64,000 bases of DNA from Desulfovibrio legallii (GTDB taxonomy: Bacteria; Desulfobacterota; Desulfovibrionia; Desulfovibrionales; Desulfovibrionaceae), in NCBI RefSeq assembly GCF_900102485.1, contig NZ_FNBX01000011.1, positions 30,968 through 94,967 on the forward strand, written 5' to 3'. Both the position numbers and the translations under genes were made by a program. Below, piece by piece: positions 48,548 to 57,170 of this stretch (positions within the stretch are counted from its first letter, which is position 1; every line of letters begins with the position of its first letter). The notes beneath the pieces were generated by a model, which was not told the DNA's origin, searched no databases, and saw only the letters and a program-made list of their open reading frames with translations.

Positions 48548-49756
48548 ATGAAAGTTCTGGTCATCAACGCGGGCTCTTCGTCCTGCAAATACCAACTGCT
48601 GGAAATGGACGACCGCAGCGTGCTCTGCTCCGGCCTGGCCGAACGCATCAGTCAGGAGGGCGGCCGCCTGACCCACAAAATCGCCCCGGATACGGACAAG
48701 GAAGAAAAACTCGTCCGCGAAGCCAGCTTCCCCACCCATGTGGAAGCCATGGAGCTGGTCATCGCCCTGCTCACCGACCCGCAGAAGGGCGTGATCAAAG
48801 ACAAGAGCGAAATCTACGCCATCGGCCACCGCGTGCTGCACGGCGGCGAGGCTGTGAGCCAGCCCGTGCGCGTGGACGAACGCATCAAGGGAATCATCCG
48901 GGAATGCTTCCCCCTGGGGCCCCTGCACAACCCGGCCAACCTTATGGGCATTGAAGTGGCGGAAAAGCTCTTCCCCGGCGTGCCCAACGTGGCCGTGTTT
49001 GATACGGAATTCGGCATGGGCATGCCCAAGGAAGCCTACATGTACGCCCTGCCCTACGGCCTGTACGAGGAGCTGAAGATCCGCCGCTACGGCTTCCACG
49101 GCACCTCGCACAAGTACATCGCCCACAAGACGGCGGAATACCTGGGCAAGCCCCTTAAGGATCTGCGCTCCATCACCATGCACCTGGGCAACGGCTCTTC
49201 CATGAGCTGCGTTAAGAACGGCAAGTGCTTCGACACCAGCATGGGCCTCACCCCGCTGGAAGGCCTGATCATGGGCACCCGCTGCGGCAGCATAGACCCG
49301 GCCATTGTGCCCTTTGTCATGGAGAAAAAGGGGCTCAGCCCGGCCGAGGCCGACACCCTTATGAACAAAAAGTCCGGCCTGCTGGGCCTTTGCGGCTACA
49401 CGGACATGCGCGACGTGCACGCCCAGGTGGATAAAGGCGACGAGCGCGCCGCCCTGGCCCTGGCCATGCTGGTGCGCAGCATCAAAAAGACCCTCGGCGC
49501 GTATCTGGCCCTGCTGGAAGGCAAGGCGGACGCCCTGGTCTTTACCGCCGGCATAGGCGAAAACGACGACATCGTGCGCGCCCAGGTCTGCGCCGGCATG
49601 GAAGCCTTCGGCATCAAGCTGGATCAGAAGGAAAACAGCACCCGCAAGCCCGGCGCGCGCACCATTTCCGCGCCGGAAAGCCGCATCCCCGTGCTGGTCA
49701 TCCCCACCAACGAAGAACTGCAGATCGCCCTGGCCACTGTGGAAGTGCTGGGCTGA
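48548..49756 (+). CDS. ackA: Acetate kinase
   Basis: 402 residues, ASKHA fold. It makes ATP and acetate from acetyl phosphate. Typical segments are LVINAGSSSCKYQL at the N-terminus, GHRVLHGGE, RRYGFHGTSHKYIAHKTA and ITMHLGNGSSMS. The start at 48548 matches the family; an ATG at 48485 does not. It follows pta after 145 bases, and a strong terminator follows it. Confidence 0.98.
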   Translation: MKVLVINAGSSSCKYQLLEMDDRSVLCSGLAERISQEGGRLTHKIAPDTDKEEKLVREASFPTHVEAMELVIALLTDPQKGVIKDKSEIYAIGHRVLHGGEAVSQPVRVDERIKGIIRECFPLGPLHNPANLMGIEVAEKLFPGVPNVAVFDTEFGMGMPKEAYMYALPYGLYEELKIRRYGFHGTSHKYIAHKTAEYLGKPLKDLRSITMHLGNGSSMSCVKNGKCFDTSMGLTPLEGLIMGTRCGSIDPAIVPFVMEKKGLSPAEADTLMNKKSGLLGLCGYTDMRDVHAQVDKGDERAALALAMLVRSIKKTLGAYLALLEGKADALVFTAGIGENDDIVRAQVCAGMEAFGIKLDQKENSTRKPGARTISAPESRIPVLVIPTNEELQIALATVEVLG

Positions 49757-49770
49757 TCAGCGCCTTTACG

Positions 49771-49814
49771 GCCCGTTCCGCTGCAGGTTCCCCTGCCCCG
49801 GAACGGGCTTTTTT
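49771..49814 (+). terminator. Intrinsic terminator after ackA
   Basis: A 10-base perfect stem, GCCCGTTCCG (49771-49780) with CGGAACGGGC (49799-49808), followed by six T (49809-49814). The loop is 18 bases. It ends the pta-ackA transcript. Confidence 0.85.
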
Positions 49815-49920
49815 CTGCCTGCGCTGTTTTTTCGCTTTTCGCCCAGAGTACCCCCTGCGCGTCGCCTGAGGAGAGAAACGTCTTTTGAATAGGGATGTGG
49901 GGGGGAAGGGAAACTTTTGA

Positions 49921-49994
49921 GCGCTGCTGTCTTCGCCCGTAACTAGCGCTGCTGTCTTCGCCCGTAACTAGCGCTGCTGTCTTCGCCCGTAACT
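49921..49994. repeat. Tandem repeat A, 25 bases x 3
   Basis: Three head-to-tail copies of a unit that starts GCGCTGCTGTCTTCGCCCGT and ends AACTA (49921-49945, 49946-49970, 49971-49994). The copies are identical except that the third lacks the last A. Such identity implies recent duplication. Confidence 0.9.
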
Positions 49995-50063
49995 TCCTTC
50001 GTCGTAACGGGCTAAGCTCCTTCGTCGTAACGGGCTAAGCTCCTTCGTCGTAACGGGCTAAGC
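49995..50063. repeat. Tandem repeat B, 23 bases x 3
   Basis: Three identical copies of a unit that starts TCCTTCGTCGTAACGGGCTA and ends AGC (49995-50017, 50018-50040, 50041-50063). It follows repeat A without a gap. The ACGGGC of B is complementary to the GCCCGT of A, so the two sets can pair. Confidence 0.9.
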
Positions 50064-50117
50064 TGACCAAAAGCTTCCCCTCCCCCCCACAAAAACAATC
50101 TTCCCCTACAACACGCC

Positions 50118-51383
50118 CTATCCGCGCTGGAGCTGGCGGCCGGCCAGGCGTTTGCGCAGGCTTTCGGCCACGGCGGCGGGCTCCTGGGGTTTTCTGGCTA
50201 TGCCGCTTGCAATGGCGGCTTTGGCGGTGGCGGCGGCCACTTGCGGGGCCACTTCGGGGTTGAGGGTGGAGGGGATGATGTATTCCGGGCTGAGTTCTTC
50301 GGGTTTGACCAGGCCGGCGATGGCCTCGGCGGCGGCGATTTTCATGGCGTCGTTGATGTCTGTGGCGCAGACGTCGAGCGCGCCGCGGAAGATGCCGGGA
50401 AAGGCCAGCACGTTGTTGATCTGGTTGGGGCAATCGGAGCGTCCGGTGGCCACCACCCTGGCCCCGGCGTCTTTGGCGCGCTGGATGGGCCAGATTTCAG
50501 GGATGGGATTAGCCTGGGCGAAGACGATGGGGTCTTTGCCCATGCTGCGGATCATGTCCTCGGTGAGGGTATCGGGGGCGGAAACGCCGATGAAGACGTC
50601 CGCGCCCTTGATGGCGTCGGCCAGGCCGCCCTTGATTTTGTTGGGATTGGTGCGGGCGGCTATGTCGTCCTTATAGGGGTTCATGCCCTCGGCGCGCCCC
50701 TGCCAGATGGGCCCGCGGGAATCGCACATGATGACGTTTTTGAGGCCCAGGGCCATGAGCAGCCTGATAATGGCGATGCCGGCCGCGCCCGCGCCGCTGG
50801 TGACCACGGTGATGTCGTCCAGCTTTTTGCCCACCAGCTTAAGGGCGTTCATGAGGCCGGCCAGGGTAACCACGGCGGTGCCGTGCTGGTCGTCGTGGAA
50901 GATGGGGCCTTTGAACACGCCGTTCTTTTTGAGGCTGTCTTCAATAACAAAGCATTCCGGGGCCTTGATGTCCTCCAGGTTCACGCCGCCGAAGGTGGGG
51001 GCCATAAGCTCCACCAGCTCCACGATTTTGGCGGTATCCTTGGTATTCACGCAGATGGGGAAGGCGTCCACGTCGCCGAAGGTCTTGAAGAGCAAGGATT
51101 TGCCTTCCATAACAGGCATGGCGGCAGCGGCCCCGATGGCGCCCAGGCCGAGCACGGCGGTGCCGTTGGAGACCACGCAGACGAAGTTGGCGTGGTTGGT
51201 GTAGACGTCAAGGGCGTCAGGATTGCGGTGGATTTCCATGCAGGGTTCGGCCACGCCCGGCGAATAGGCCAGGGTAAGGTCATCGGCGTCGCGCACGGGC
51301 GCTTTGACCCGCACCTCGATCTTGCCCTGGTATTCCTTGTGCATAGCCAGGGCTTCTTCCCGCAGATTCTTGATCCGTGACAT
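50118..51383 (-). CDS. maeB: Malic enzyme (oxaloacetate-decarboxylating), short form
   Basis: 421 residues: the malic enzyme domain without the C-terminal phosphotransacetylase-like part seen in long MaeB. It converts malate to pyruvate and CO2 with reduction of NAD(P). Typical segments are RDADDLTLAYSPGVAEPC at the N-terminus, PIFHDDQHGTAVVTLAGLMN, and the dinucleotide motif VVTSGAGAAGIAIIRLL. It is the last gene of the dicarboxylate cluster and could supply pyruvate to the por-pta-ackA route next door. Coenzyme preference cannot be read with certainty. Confidence 0.93.
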   Translation of the reverse strand: MSRIKNLREEALAMHKEYQGKIEVRVKAPVRDADDLTLAYSPGVAEPCMEIHRNPDALDVYTNHANFVCVVSNGTAVLGLGAIGAAAAMPVMEGKSLLFKTFGDVDAFPICVNTKDTAKIVELVELMAPTFGGVNLEDIKAPECFVIEDSLKKNGVFKGPIFHDDQHGTAVVTLAGLMNALKLVGKKLDDITVVTSGAGAAGIAIIRLLMALGLKNVIMCDSRGPIWQGRAEGMNPYKDDIAARTNPNKIKGGLADAIKGADVFIGVSAPDTLTEDMIRSMGKDPIVFAQANPIPEIWPIQRAKDAGARVVATGRSDCPNQINNVLAFPGIFRGALDVCATDINDAMKIAAAEAIAGLVKPEELSPEYIIPSTLNPEVAPQVAAATAKAAIASGIARKPQEPAAVAESLRKRLAGRQLQRG

Positions 51384-51553
51384 GGCTCACTACTCCTTGA
51401 ATGGTGATGGATGGAACAGGGCGCCGCGGCAAAGGCGGCAGGCCTGTGCGCCTCCCCAACGTCCGTCGCAGGGTCGGGGAGGCGCGCGCCCGGTCCGGCA
51501 AAGGCCTGCTGGGCGCGGCTCCTGGCCGCGCCCGCGGACCCGCCGGAGTGGGC

Positions 51554-52243
51554 TCAGGCCTTGGGGCGCTCCTCATTTGTCATATGCAGTTTGCCGTCTC
51601 GCAGCCAGTAGCGCAAGCCGTCGAGTTTTTTGAAGCTCTCAATGGTCGCGTCCAAGGCGGCGGGGTTGGGGGAACGGAAGCGGATTTTTACCTGCCGCAT
51701 GCCGTTTTCCACCGTGGCGGAAAGCACGGAAATGACGCTCATGCCGTTGGCCTTGAGCACATCCAGCAGAGCGCGGATGGTGCCGGGCTGGTTGGGCACC
51801 ACAAAGCCCGCTTCCTCGCCGGGCTGTTCCGCGCCGCTGATGGTGAGCAACGCATGGAAGACGTCCCAGCCGGTAAGAATGCCCACCAGCTTGTCTTCCT
51901 CATTGACCACGGGCAGGCAGGCCACATGTTTGTCAAACATGAGCTTGGCCGCCTGCTCCACGGTATTGCCGTAATAGATGGTGGTGGGGGCCACCACCAT
52001 TACGTCCTTGGCCTTGGTTTCGGCAATGATGTCCATGGCCTCCAGGATTTCATAGCCCGTGGTGTGCAGGGGGGAGTAAGCCTTGAGGTCCGAGGAGGAA
52101 ATAAGGCCCACTACCACCTTGTCCTTGTCCACCACGGGCAGGCGGTTGATGTGGTGGTCTCTGAGCAGCTTTTTGCACTGCAGCAGGGTGGTCTCAGGCG
52201 AAACGGTGACTACATGGGGTTTCATCCAGTCAAGAATAAGCAT
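51554..52243 (-). CDS. CBS-pair and ACT domain regulatory protein
   Basis: 229 residues. Two CBS domains lie at about 1-60 (MKPHVVTVSPETTLLQCKKL, RLPVVDKDKVVVGLISSSDL) and 80-140 (CLPVVNEEDKLVGILTGWDV), and an ACT-like domain at about 148-215. The CBS pair should bind an adenosine nucleotide and the ACT domain a small metabolite, so it probably senses energy state. The layout resembles AcuB-type proteins. It lies between frdB and the malic enzyme gene, suggesting control of this pathway; the target is unknown. Confidence 0.8.
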   Translation of the reverse strand: MLILDWMKPHVVTVSPETTLLQCKKLLRDHHINRLPVVDKDKVVVGLISSSDLKAYSPLHTTGYEILEAMDIIAETKAKDVMVVAPTTIYYGNTVEQAAKLMFDKHVACLPVVNEEDKLVGILTGWDVFHALLTISGAEQPGEEAGFVVPNQPGTIRALLDVLKANGMSVISVLSATVENGMRQVKIRFRSPNPAALDATIESFKKLDGLRYWLRDGKLHMTNEERPKA

Positions 52244-52319
52244 GGCACCCTTCCTTTGGGCGGGGGGGCCCCGCCCGGAGCAACTTGGGGTTCAGGCGCA
52301 GCGCGGCCGGGGCGGCCGC

Positions 52320-53105
52320 CTAGCCCTTGGCGCAACCGCAGCCGCAGCCCTGCATTTTGCGGCGCAGGCCTTCGGGCAGAATGCCCCGCACCGATTCCAT
52401 AGTAACCATCCGCCGCATGATGCCCAGCTGGTCCTGCAGGGGCAGCTGCTTGGGGCACACGCTGTCGCAGGCCAGCAGGCCCATGCAGCCGAACACGCCG
52501 TTGTCGTCGCCGATAAGATCGTAGTAGTCGGCCGGGGCGCGGTTGTCGCGCGGGTCAATATAGAAGCGCGCCATGCGGTTGATGGCCGTGGCACCGATAA
52601 AGTCTTCGCGCATGCGGGCCGTGCCGCAGGCCGCCACGCAACAGCCGCATTCGATGCAGCGATCCAGCTCAAAAATTTTGGTGGCCAGATCGTTGCTCAT
52701 GCGTTCTTCCTGCTCGGCGGGATCAAAAGCCTTGTTGGTGTGGATCCAGGATTCGATTTTTTTGCCCACGTTGCGGAACCAGGTGCCCGTATCCACGGAA
52801 AGGTCGCCCAGCAGCTTAAAGACCGGCAGGGGATGCAGGCTGATGTGGTCCGGCAGGTCGCAGGTCTGGGTGTGGCAGGCCAGACCGGGCCTGCCGTTGA
52901 TGACCATGCCGCAGGAACCGCAGATGCCGGCGCGGCAGCAGAAATCGAACTGCAGGGAGGCGTCCTGCTTTTCGCGGATCATGTTCAAGGCGATGAAGAG
53001 CGTCATGCTGGGGTGCTCTTCCAGCTGGAAGGTCTGCATATGCGGGGTGGAATGCGGATCCAGCGGATTGTAGCGGAAGATCTCAAAGGTAAGATTGCGT
53101 CCCAT
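52320..53105 (-). CDS. frdB: Fumarate reductase iron-sulfur subunit
   Basis: 261 residues. Cysteines of the 2Fe-2S cluster are C57, C62, C65 and C77 (CCRAGICGSCGMVI, then GLAC). The bacterial ferredoxin part has CIECGCCVAACGT near residue 152 and CMGLLACDSVCPKQL near 208, for the 4Fe-4S and 3Fe-4S clusters. It carries electrons between the FrdC haems and FrdA. It lies 14 bases after frdA. It cannot be told from succinate dehydrogenase by sequence alone; the frdCAB order matches Wolinella-type enzymes. Confidence 0.92.
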   Translation of the reverse strand: MGRNLTFEIFRYNPLDPHSTPHMQTFQLEEHPSMTLFIALNMIREKQDASLQFDFCCRAGICGSCGMVINGRPGLACHTQTCDLPDHISLHPLPVFKLLGDLSVDTGTWFRNVGKKIESWIHTNKAFDPAEQEERMSNDLATKIFELDRCIECGCCVAACGTARMREDFIGATAINRMARFYIDPRDNRAPADYYDLIGDDNGVFGCMGLLACDSVCPKQLPLQDQLGIMRRMVTMESVRGILPEGLRRKMQGCGCGCAKG

Positions 53106-53119
53106 TATGCTGTCCTCCC

Positions 53120-54976
53120 TTAGCCTTTCTGATCGTAGGGAACGACCTGGTCTTCCCTGATTTCGCCGGGTATGATCTTGCCGCCGCCGTAGCCCCGATC
53201 GCCCGGGGGCATGATGAAGAACGGCGTAGCGGGCTCATACTTGAGCGTGGGCAGACTGTCGCCTTCCTTCCAGTAGGCCAGGGTGCGCACCAGCCAGTCT
53301 TTGTCGTTGCGCTCTGGGTAGTCCTCGCGGGCGTGCGCGCCGCGGCTTTCAGTGCGCATAAGCGCGCCGTAGGCCGTGCAGAGGGCCAGCTTGAGCATGC
53401 CCGGCACCCGCAGGGCCATGGAAAGCTCGGCGTTGGGCCCAGGGATGTTGCCGCTGACCAGACGCATGTTTTTGCAGCGTTCCAGAAGCTCCTGGAGCTT
53501 GTCCACGCCTTCCTGCAAATCCTTGCCGTTGCGGAAGATGCCCACATGCTCCATCATCACGTCCTGCATGGCGTTGCGCAAGGTGTAACAGTCGTCGCCC
53601 GCGCCGCGCAACAGCGCCGCAATGCGGTCCTGCACCCTGGTCGTGCCTTCCTTCATGGCGGCGGTGGAGAACACCGTCTCGTAGCCTTCCAGAAATTCCA
53701 CCAGTTTTTTGCCCACAATGCGGCCGGAGACCACGGTCTCCGCCAGGGAGTTGCCGCCCAGGCGGTTAAAGCCGTGCATATCCCAGCAGGCGGCCTCGCC
53801 GGCGCTGAAAAGCCCCTTGAGGCCGTAGGCGTGGCCGTCTTTGTTGATGCGCACGCCGCCCATGCTGTAGTGGTGGGTGGGCCGCACGGGGATGAGCTGG
53901 TGGATGGGGTTCACGCCCAGGAAGTGAGTGCAGATGTCGTAAACTTCCCGCAGGTTGGTGGTGATGTGCTTTTTGCCCAGGTGGCGGATGTCCAGCCAGA
54001 GGTGCTCACCGTAGGGGCTTTTGACGCCGTAGCCCTTGCGCATGTGCTCGGTCATGCGGCGGGAGACCACGTCGCGCGAGGCCAGCTCGGCCTTTTCGGG
54101 TTCGTAGTCGGGCATGAAGCGGTATTCGTTCACGTCCAGCAGGGTGCCGCCGTCGCCGCGGCAGCCTTCGGTCACCAGGATATCCGTGGGCACCGTGCCC
54201 GTGGGGTGGAACTGCACGGCCTCCATGTTGCCCAGGGGCACCAGGCCGGTTTCCAGGGCAGTGATCTGGCCGCCGCCGTCGCAGATGACCGCATTGGTGG
54301 TGGCCCGATAGATGCGCCCGTAGCCGCCCGTGGCGATGAGCGTGGCTTTGGCAAAGTAGCCCGTGAGCTCGCCGGTGCGCAGGTCGCGGGCCACGCAGCC
54401 CATGCAGTGCTCGCCGTTGTGAACCAGAACCTCGGCCTGCATGCGGTCGTGCACTTCCACGCCCAGCTGCAGCAGGCGGTTGTCCAGGGTAAAGAGCACG
54501 GCGTGGCCGGTGCCGTCCGAGGTATAGCAGGTGCGCCACTTGGCCGTGCCGCCGAAGGCGCGGGAGTGGATCAGGCCTTCGTTTTCCTTCTTTTCCGTAG
54601 CCTGAAAGGGCTTGCCGCCCTTAAAGTAGGTGTGTTCGCCCGGCACCACGCGGCTCCAGGGCACGCCCATCCAGGCCATTTCGCGCATGGCGATGGGCGC
54701 GGTTTCGGCAAAAAGGCGGGCCACCTCCTGGTCGCAGCCCCAGTCCGAGCCCTTGACGGTATCGGCAAAATGGATCTGCGAGCAATCGCCGTCGCCCATG
54801 ATGGAATTGCCCAGGGCCGCCTGCATGCCGCCCATGGCCGCCGAAGAGTGCGAGCGCTTGGGCGGCACCACCGAAAGACAGATGACCCGGAATCCGGCCT
54901 GGGCGGCCTCCACGGCCACGCGCTCTCCGGCAAGGCCGGCTCCGATGCACAGAACGTCGCTTTCAAAAATACGCAT
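53120..54976 (-). CDS. frdA: Fumarate reductase flavoprotein subunit
   Basis: 618 residues. The FAD-binding motif is CIGAGLAGERVAVEAAQAG at residues 10-28, and H43 in KRSHSSAAMGGMQAALGN is the covalent flavin ligand. Substrate-binding segments include the HPTGTVPTDILVTEGCRGDG region and, near the C-terminus, RTESRGAHAREDYPERND. It reduces fumarate to succinate (or the reverse) on the cytoplasmic side of the membrane. It starts 12 bases after frdC. Confidence 0.95.
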   Translation of the reverse strand: MRIFESDVLCIGAGLAGERVAVEAAQAGFRVICLSVVPPKRSHSSAAMGGMQAALGNSIMGDGDCSQIHFADTVKGSDWGCDQEVARLFAETAPIAMREMAWMGVPWSRVVPGEHTYFKGGKPFQATEKKENEGLIHSRAFGGTAKWRTCYTSDGTGHAVLFTLDNRLLQLGVEVHDRMQAEVLVHNGEHCMGCVARDLRTGELTGYFAKATLIATGGYGRIYRATTNAVICDGGGQITALETGLVPLGNMEAVQFHPTGTVPTDILVTEGCRGDGGTLLDVNEYRFMPDYEPEKAELASRDVVSRRMTEHMRKGYGVKSPYGEHLWLDIRHLGKKHITTNLREVYDICTHFLGVNPIHQLIPVRPTHHYSMGGVRINKDGHAYGLKGLFSAGEAACWDMHGFNRLGGNSLAETVVSGRIVGKKLVEFLEGYETVFSTAAMKEGTTRVQDRIAALLRGAGDDCYTLRNAMQDVMMEHVGIFRNGKDLQEGVDKLQELLERCKNMRLVSGNIPGPNAELSMALRVPGMLKLALCTAYGALMRTESRGAHAREDYPERNDKDWLVRTLAYWKEGDSLPTLKYEPATPFFIMPPGDRGYGGGKIIPGEIREDQVVPYDQKG

Positions 54977-54988
54977 GCGGCACCCCCC

Positions 54989-55618
54989 CTATCCCTGGAA
55001 CCAGGCGCGGGTCAGGGCCAGCGCGCCGAGCAACAGATAACATGCCATGACAATCCAGGTCCATTTGCGCCACCGCGGCTTCGTGCTCTTGGTGCAGATG
55101 CCGAACTTCACGGCGATGCGGTAGACGCCGATGCCCGTATGCAGGATGACGCAGGGCAAAAAGACCACATAGAAGGCCAGCCAGCCGTTGTGCAGGCGCT
55201 TGGCGCTGCCCGCCACGTTGATGGGCAGATCCGTCATGACGGTGTACACATGGTAGAATGCGCCCAGCAGGATGACGATGGCCGTAAAGACCTGCACCAG
55301 CCACAACCAGGTGTCAAAATCCTTCAGGCTTTTGCTGTGCTGCACAAAAATGCCCAGCTCATGCGCGCGGAAGGGCATTTTGCGGGCCGCGATATAAAAA
55401 TGGAACACGATGAGCAAAAGCACGATGGGGGCGGCCAGCTGCGCAAGCCAGGTAACCTCCAGAAGCCAGGCAATGCCGTTGGTCAGGGCCGGGCTGATCA
55501 CCACGGTGCCCTCCAGCACCAGGTGAACGCACACGAACAGGGCCAGAAGCGCGCCTGAGGCGGCCTGCCAGAAATCCAGGCGCGTCTTGCCCTCAAGGGG
55601 AACTCTGCTCGAAGCCAT
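54989..55618 (-). CDS. frdC: Fumarate reductase cytochrome b subunit
   Basis: 209 residues with five membrane segments, as in the single-chain, two-haem anchor of Wolinella-type quinol:fumarate reductases. Candidate haem histidines lie in FVCVHLVLEG, LIVFHFYIAARK, LGAFYHVYTVM and VILHTGIGVYR. The start at 55618 has AAGGAG upstream. It should bind menaquinone and two haem b groups. It is followed by frdA and frdB. Confidence 0.9.
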   Translation of the reverse strand: MASSRVPLEGKTRLDFWQAASGALLALFVCVHLVLEGTVVISPALTNGIAWLLEVTWLAQLAAPIVLLLIVFHFYIAARKMPFRAHELGIFVQHSKSLKDFDTWLWLVQVFTAIVILLGAFYHVYTVMTDLPINVAGSAKRLHNGWLAFYVVFLPCVILHTGIGVYRIAVKFGICTKSTKPRWRKWTWIVMACYLLLGALALTRAWFQG

Positions 55619-55676
55619 AGCAACTCCTTCTGCAAAGGGTGGGTTGGAAGCAGTCATTATGTGGTAACCGCCTTGG

Positions 55677-56237
55677 CTATAAGTGCCGGTAAGGGGCCTG
55701 GCCGGTGGCGTAATAGTCGTCGCCCGTGCTGTCGATAACTACGATGGCCGGGAAGTCTTCCACCTCCATGGCGGCCACGGCTTCGGGGCCGAGGTCCGGG
55801 TAGGCCAGCACGGTGTATTTTTTGACGGAGCGCGCAATGAGCGCGCCCGCCCCGCCCACGGCCGCCAGATAAGGCACGCCGTGCTTCTTCATGGCCTCCA
55901 CCACTTTTTCGTTGCGGTAGCCCTTGCCGATCATGCCCTTGAGGCCCTGATCCAGCAGGCGGGGGGTATAGGCGTCCATGCGGCCGGAGGTGGTGGGCCC
56001 GGCGGCCCCGATGGCGTGGCCGGGCCGGGCCGGGCTCGGCCCTACATAATAGACCACCGCGCCCTTGAGATCCACGGGCAGGGGCTCACCCTTGTCCAGA
56101 GTCTCCACCAGGCGCTTGTGGGCCGCGTCGCGCGCGGCCAGGATGGTGCCCGAAATGAGCACCCTGTCCCCAGCGCGCAGGGAACGGGCCGTGGCCTCGT
56201 CAAAAGGCGCGCGGATTTTTTTTACGGTGTCGGACAT
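55677..56237 (-). CDS. Class I fumarase, beta subunit
   Basis: 186 residues, corresponding to the C-terminal domain of single-chain class I fumarases. It carries GPTTSGRMDAYTPRLLDQ and MIGKGYRNEKVVEAMKKH, substrate-binding parts of the family. With the alpha subunit it interconverts malate and fumarate. Two-subunit L-tartrate dehydratases are close relatives, but the frd and dicarboxylate neighbours favour fumarase. It starts 9 bases after the alpha gene. Confidence 0.9.
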   Translation of the reverse strand: MSDTVKKIRAPFDEATARSLRAGDRVLISGTILAARDAAHKRLVETLDKGEPLPVDLKGAVVYYVGPSPARPGHAIGAAGPTTSGRMDAYTPRLLDQGLKGMIGKGYRNEKVVEAMKKHGVPYLAAVGGAGALIARSVKKYTVLAYPDLGPEAVAAMEVEDFPAIVVIDSTGDDYYATGQAPYRHL

Positions 56238-56246
56238 GGCGGCCTC

Positions 56247-57092
56247 CTACAGCACAACTTCGGCGTGGCGCGCCGCGTGGCAATTGATATTGACGGCCAC
56301 CGGCAGGGAAGCGATGTGGGTGGGGGCCCACTCCACATGCACCTTAAGGGCCGTGGTCGCCCCGCCCAGGCCCTGCGGGCCCACGCCGGTCTTGTTGATC
56401 ATCTCCAGCAGCTCGTCCTCAAAGGCCGCGTAGCGCGGGTCGGGGTTGCGGCTCTCCAGATCGCGCGCGGCCGCGCGCTTGGCGCAGATGGCGGCCAGCT
56501 CCATGGTGCCGCCCAGGCCCACGCCCACCACCAGGGGCGGACAGGAATTGGGGCCCGCCGCCAGGATGGCCTCCAGCACCACCTTGCGCACGCCTTCTAT
56601 GCCGTCCGCGGGCACCAGCATTTTGAGCACGCTTTTGTTTTCCGATCCGGCTCCCTTGGGGGCCAGCCGCAGGCGCAGACCGTCGCCAGGCACCAGCCGG
56701 GTATGGAGCACAGCCGGGGCGTTGTCCCCGGTGTTTTTGCGCTCAAAAAGCGGCTCCGCCACACAGGACTTGCGCAAATAGCCGTCCACATACCCCCGGC
56801 GCACGCCCTCGTTAACGGCGTCCTCAAAAGCGCCGCCCACGATGTGCACCTCCTGCCCCACCTCGGCGAAGACCACGGCCAGGCCCGTATCCTGGCAAAG
56901 GGGCACTTCGCCCTGGGCGGCGATGGCCGCGTTTTCCAGCAGCTGATCCAGAATGTTGCGGCCCACGGGCGAGGGTTCGGCCTCGCGGGCCCTGCGCATG
57001 GCCGCCGTCATGTCCGCGGGCAGGCGGTAGCAGGCCTCCACGGCCAGCTGCGCCACGGCCCGCGCAATGTCTTCGTACTGAATTTCCTTCAT
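56247..57092 (-). CDS. Class I fumarase, alpha subunit
   Basis: 281 residues with the oxygen-sensitive 4Fe-4S centre. The three cysteine ligands are recognisable in PLCQDTGLAVVF, PNSCPPLVVGVGLGG and NINCHAARHAEV. It forms the active enzyme with the beta subunit. An oxygen-labile fumarase fits a strict anaerobe. It begins 78 bases after the transporter gene. Confidence 0.92.
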   Translation of the reverse strand: MKEIQYEDIARAVAQLAVEACYRLPADMTAAMRRAREAEPSPVGRNILDQLLENAAIAAQGEVPLCQDTGLAVVFAEVGQEVHIVGGAFEDAVNEGVRRGYVDGYLRKSCVAEPLFERKNTGDNAPAVLHTRLVPGDGLRLRLAPKGAGSENKSVLKMLVPADGIEGVRKVVLEAILAAGPNSCPPLVVGVGLGGTMELAAICAKRAAARDLESRNPDPRYAAFEDELLEMINKTGVGPQGLGGATTALKVHVEWAPTHIASLPVAVNINCHAARHAEVVL

Positions 57093-57170
57093 AACCTTGC
57101 CTCGATGTTCCGGTTGTCGCGCCGTCCTGCCGCCGCAGCCGCGGCGGCCGCGCCCTTTATAACCACGGAC

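Larger units (their letters stand above)
49899..50088. repeat. Large hairpin with tandem-repeat loop
   Basis: The outer arms are 21 bases (49899-49919 and 50068-50088) with 19 matching pairs; they read GGGGGGGAAGGGAAACTTTTG and its near complement. Between them are three copies of a 25-base unit and three of a 23-base unit. The arm ends and the following CCCCACAAAAAxAATCTTC tail are shared with the smaller hairpin at 29765-29800. Confidence 0.75.
49757..50117. other. Intergenic region ackA / malic enzyme
   Basis: 361 bases between convergent genes. It holds the ackA terminator (49771-49814) and a large hairpin (49899-50088) whose loop is made of two sets of tandem repeats. No gene was seen. 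Confidence 0.8.

Noticed and set aside
49921..50063. CRISPR array
   Set aside because: The units are directly adjacent tandem repeats without unique spacers, and no cas gene is nearby.
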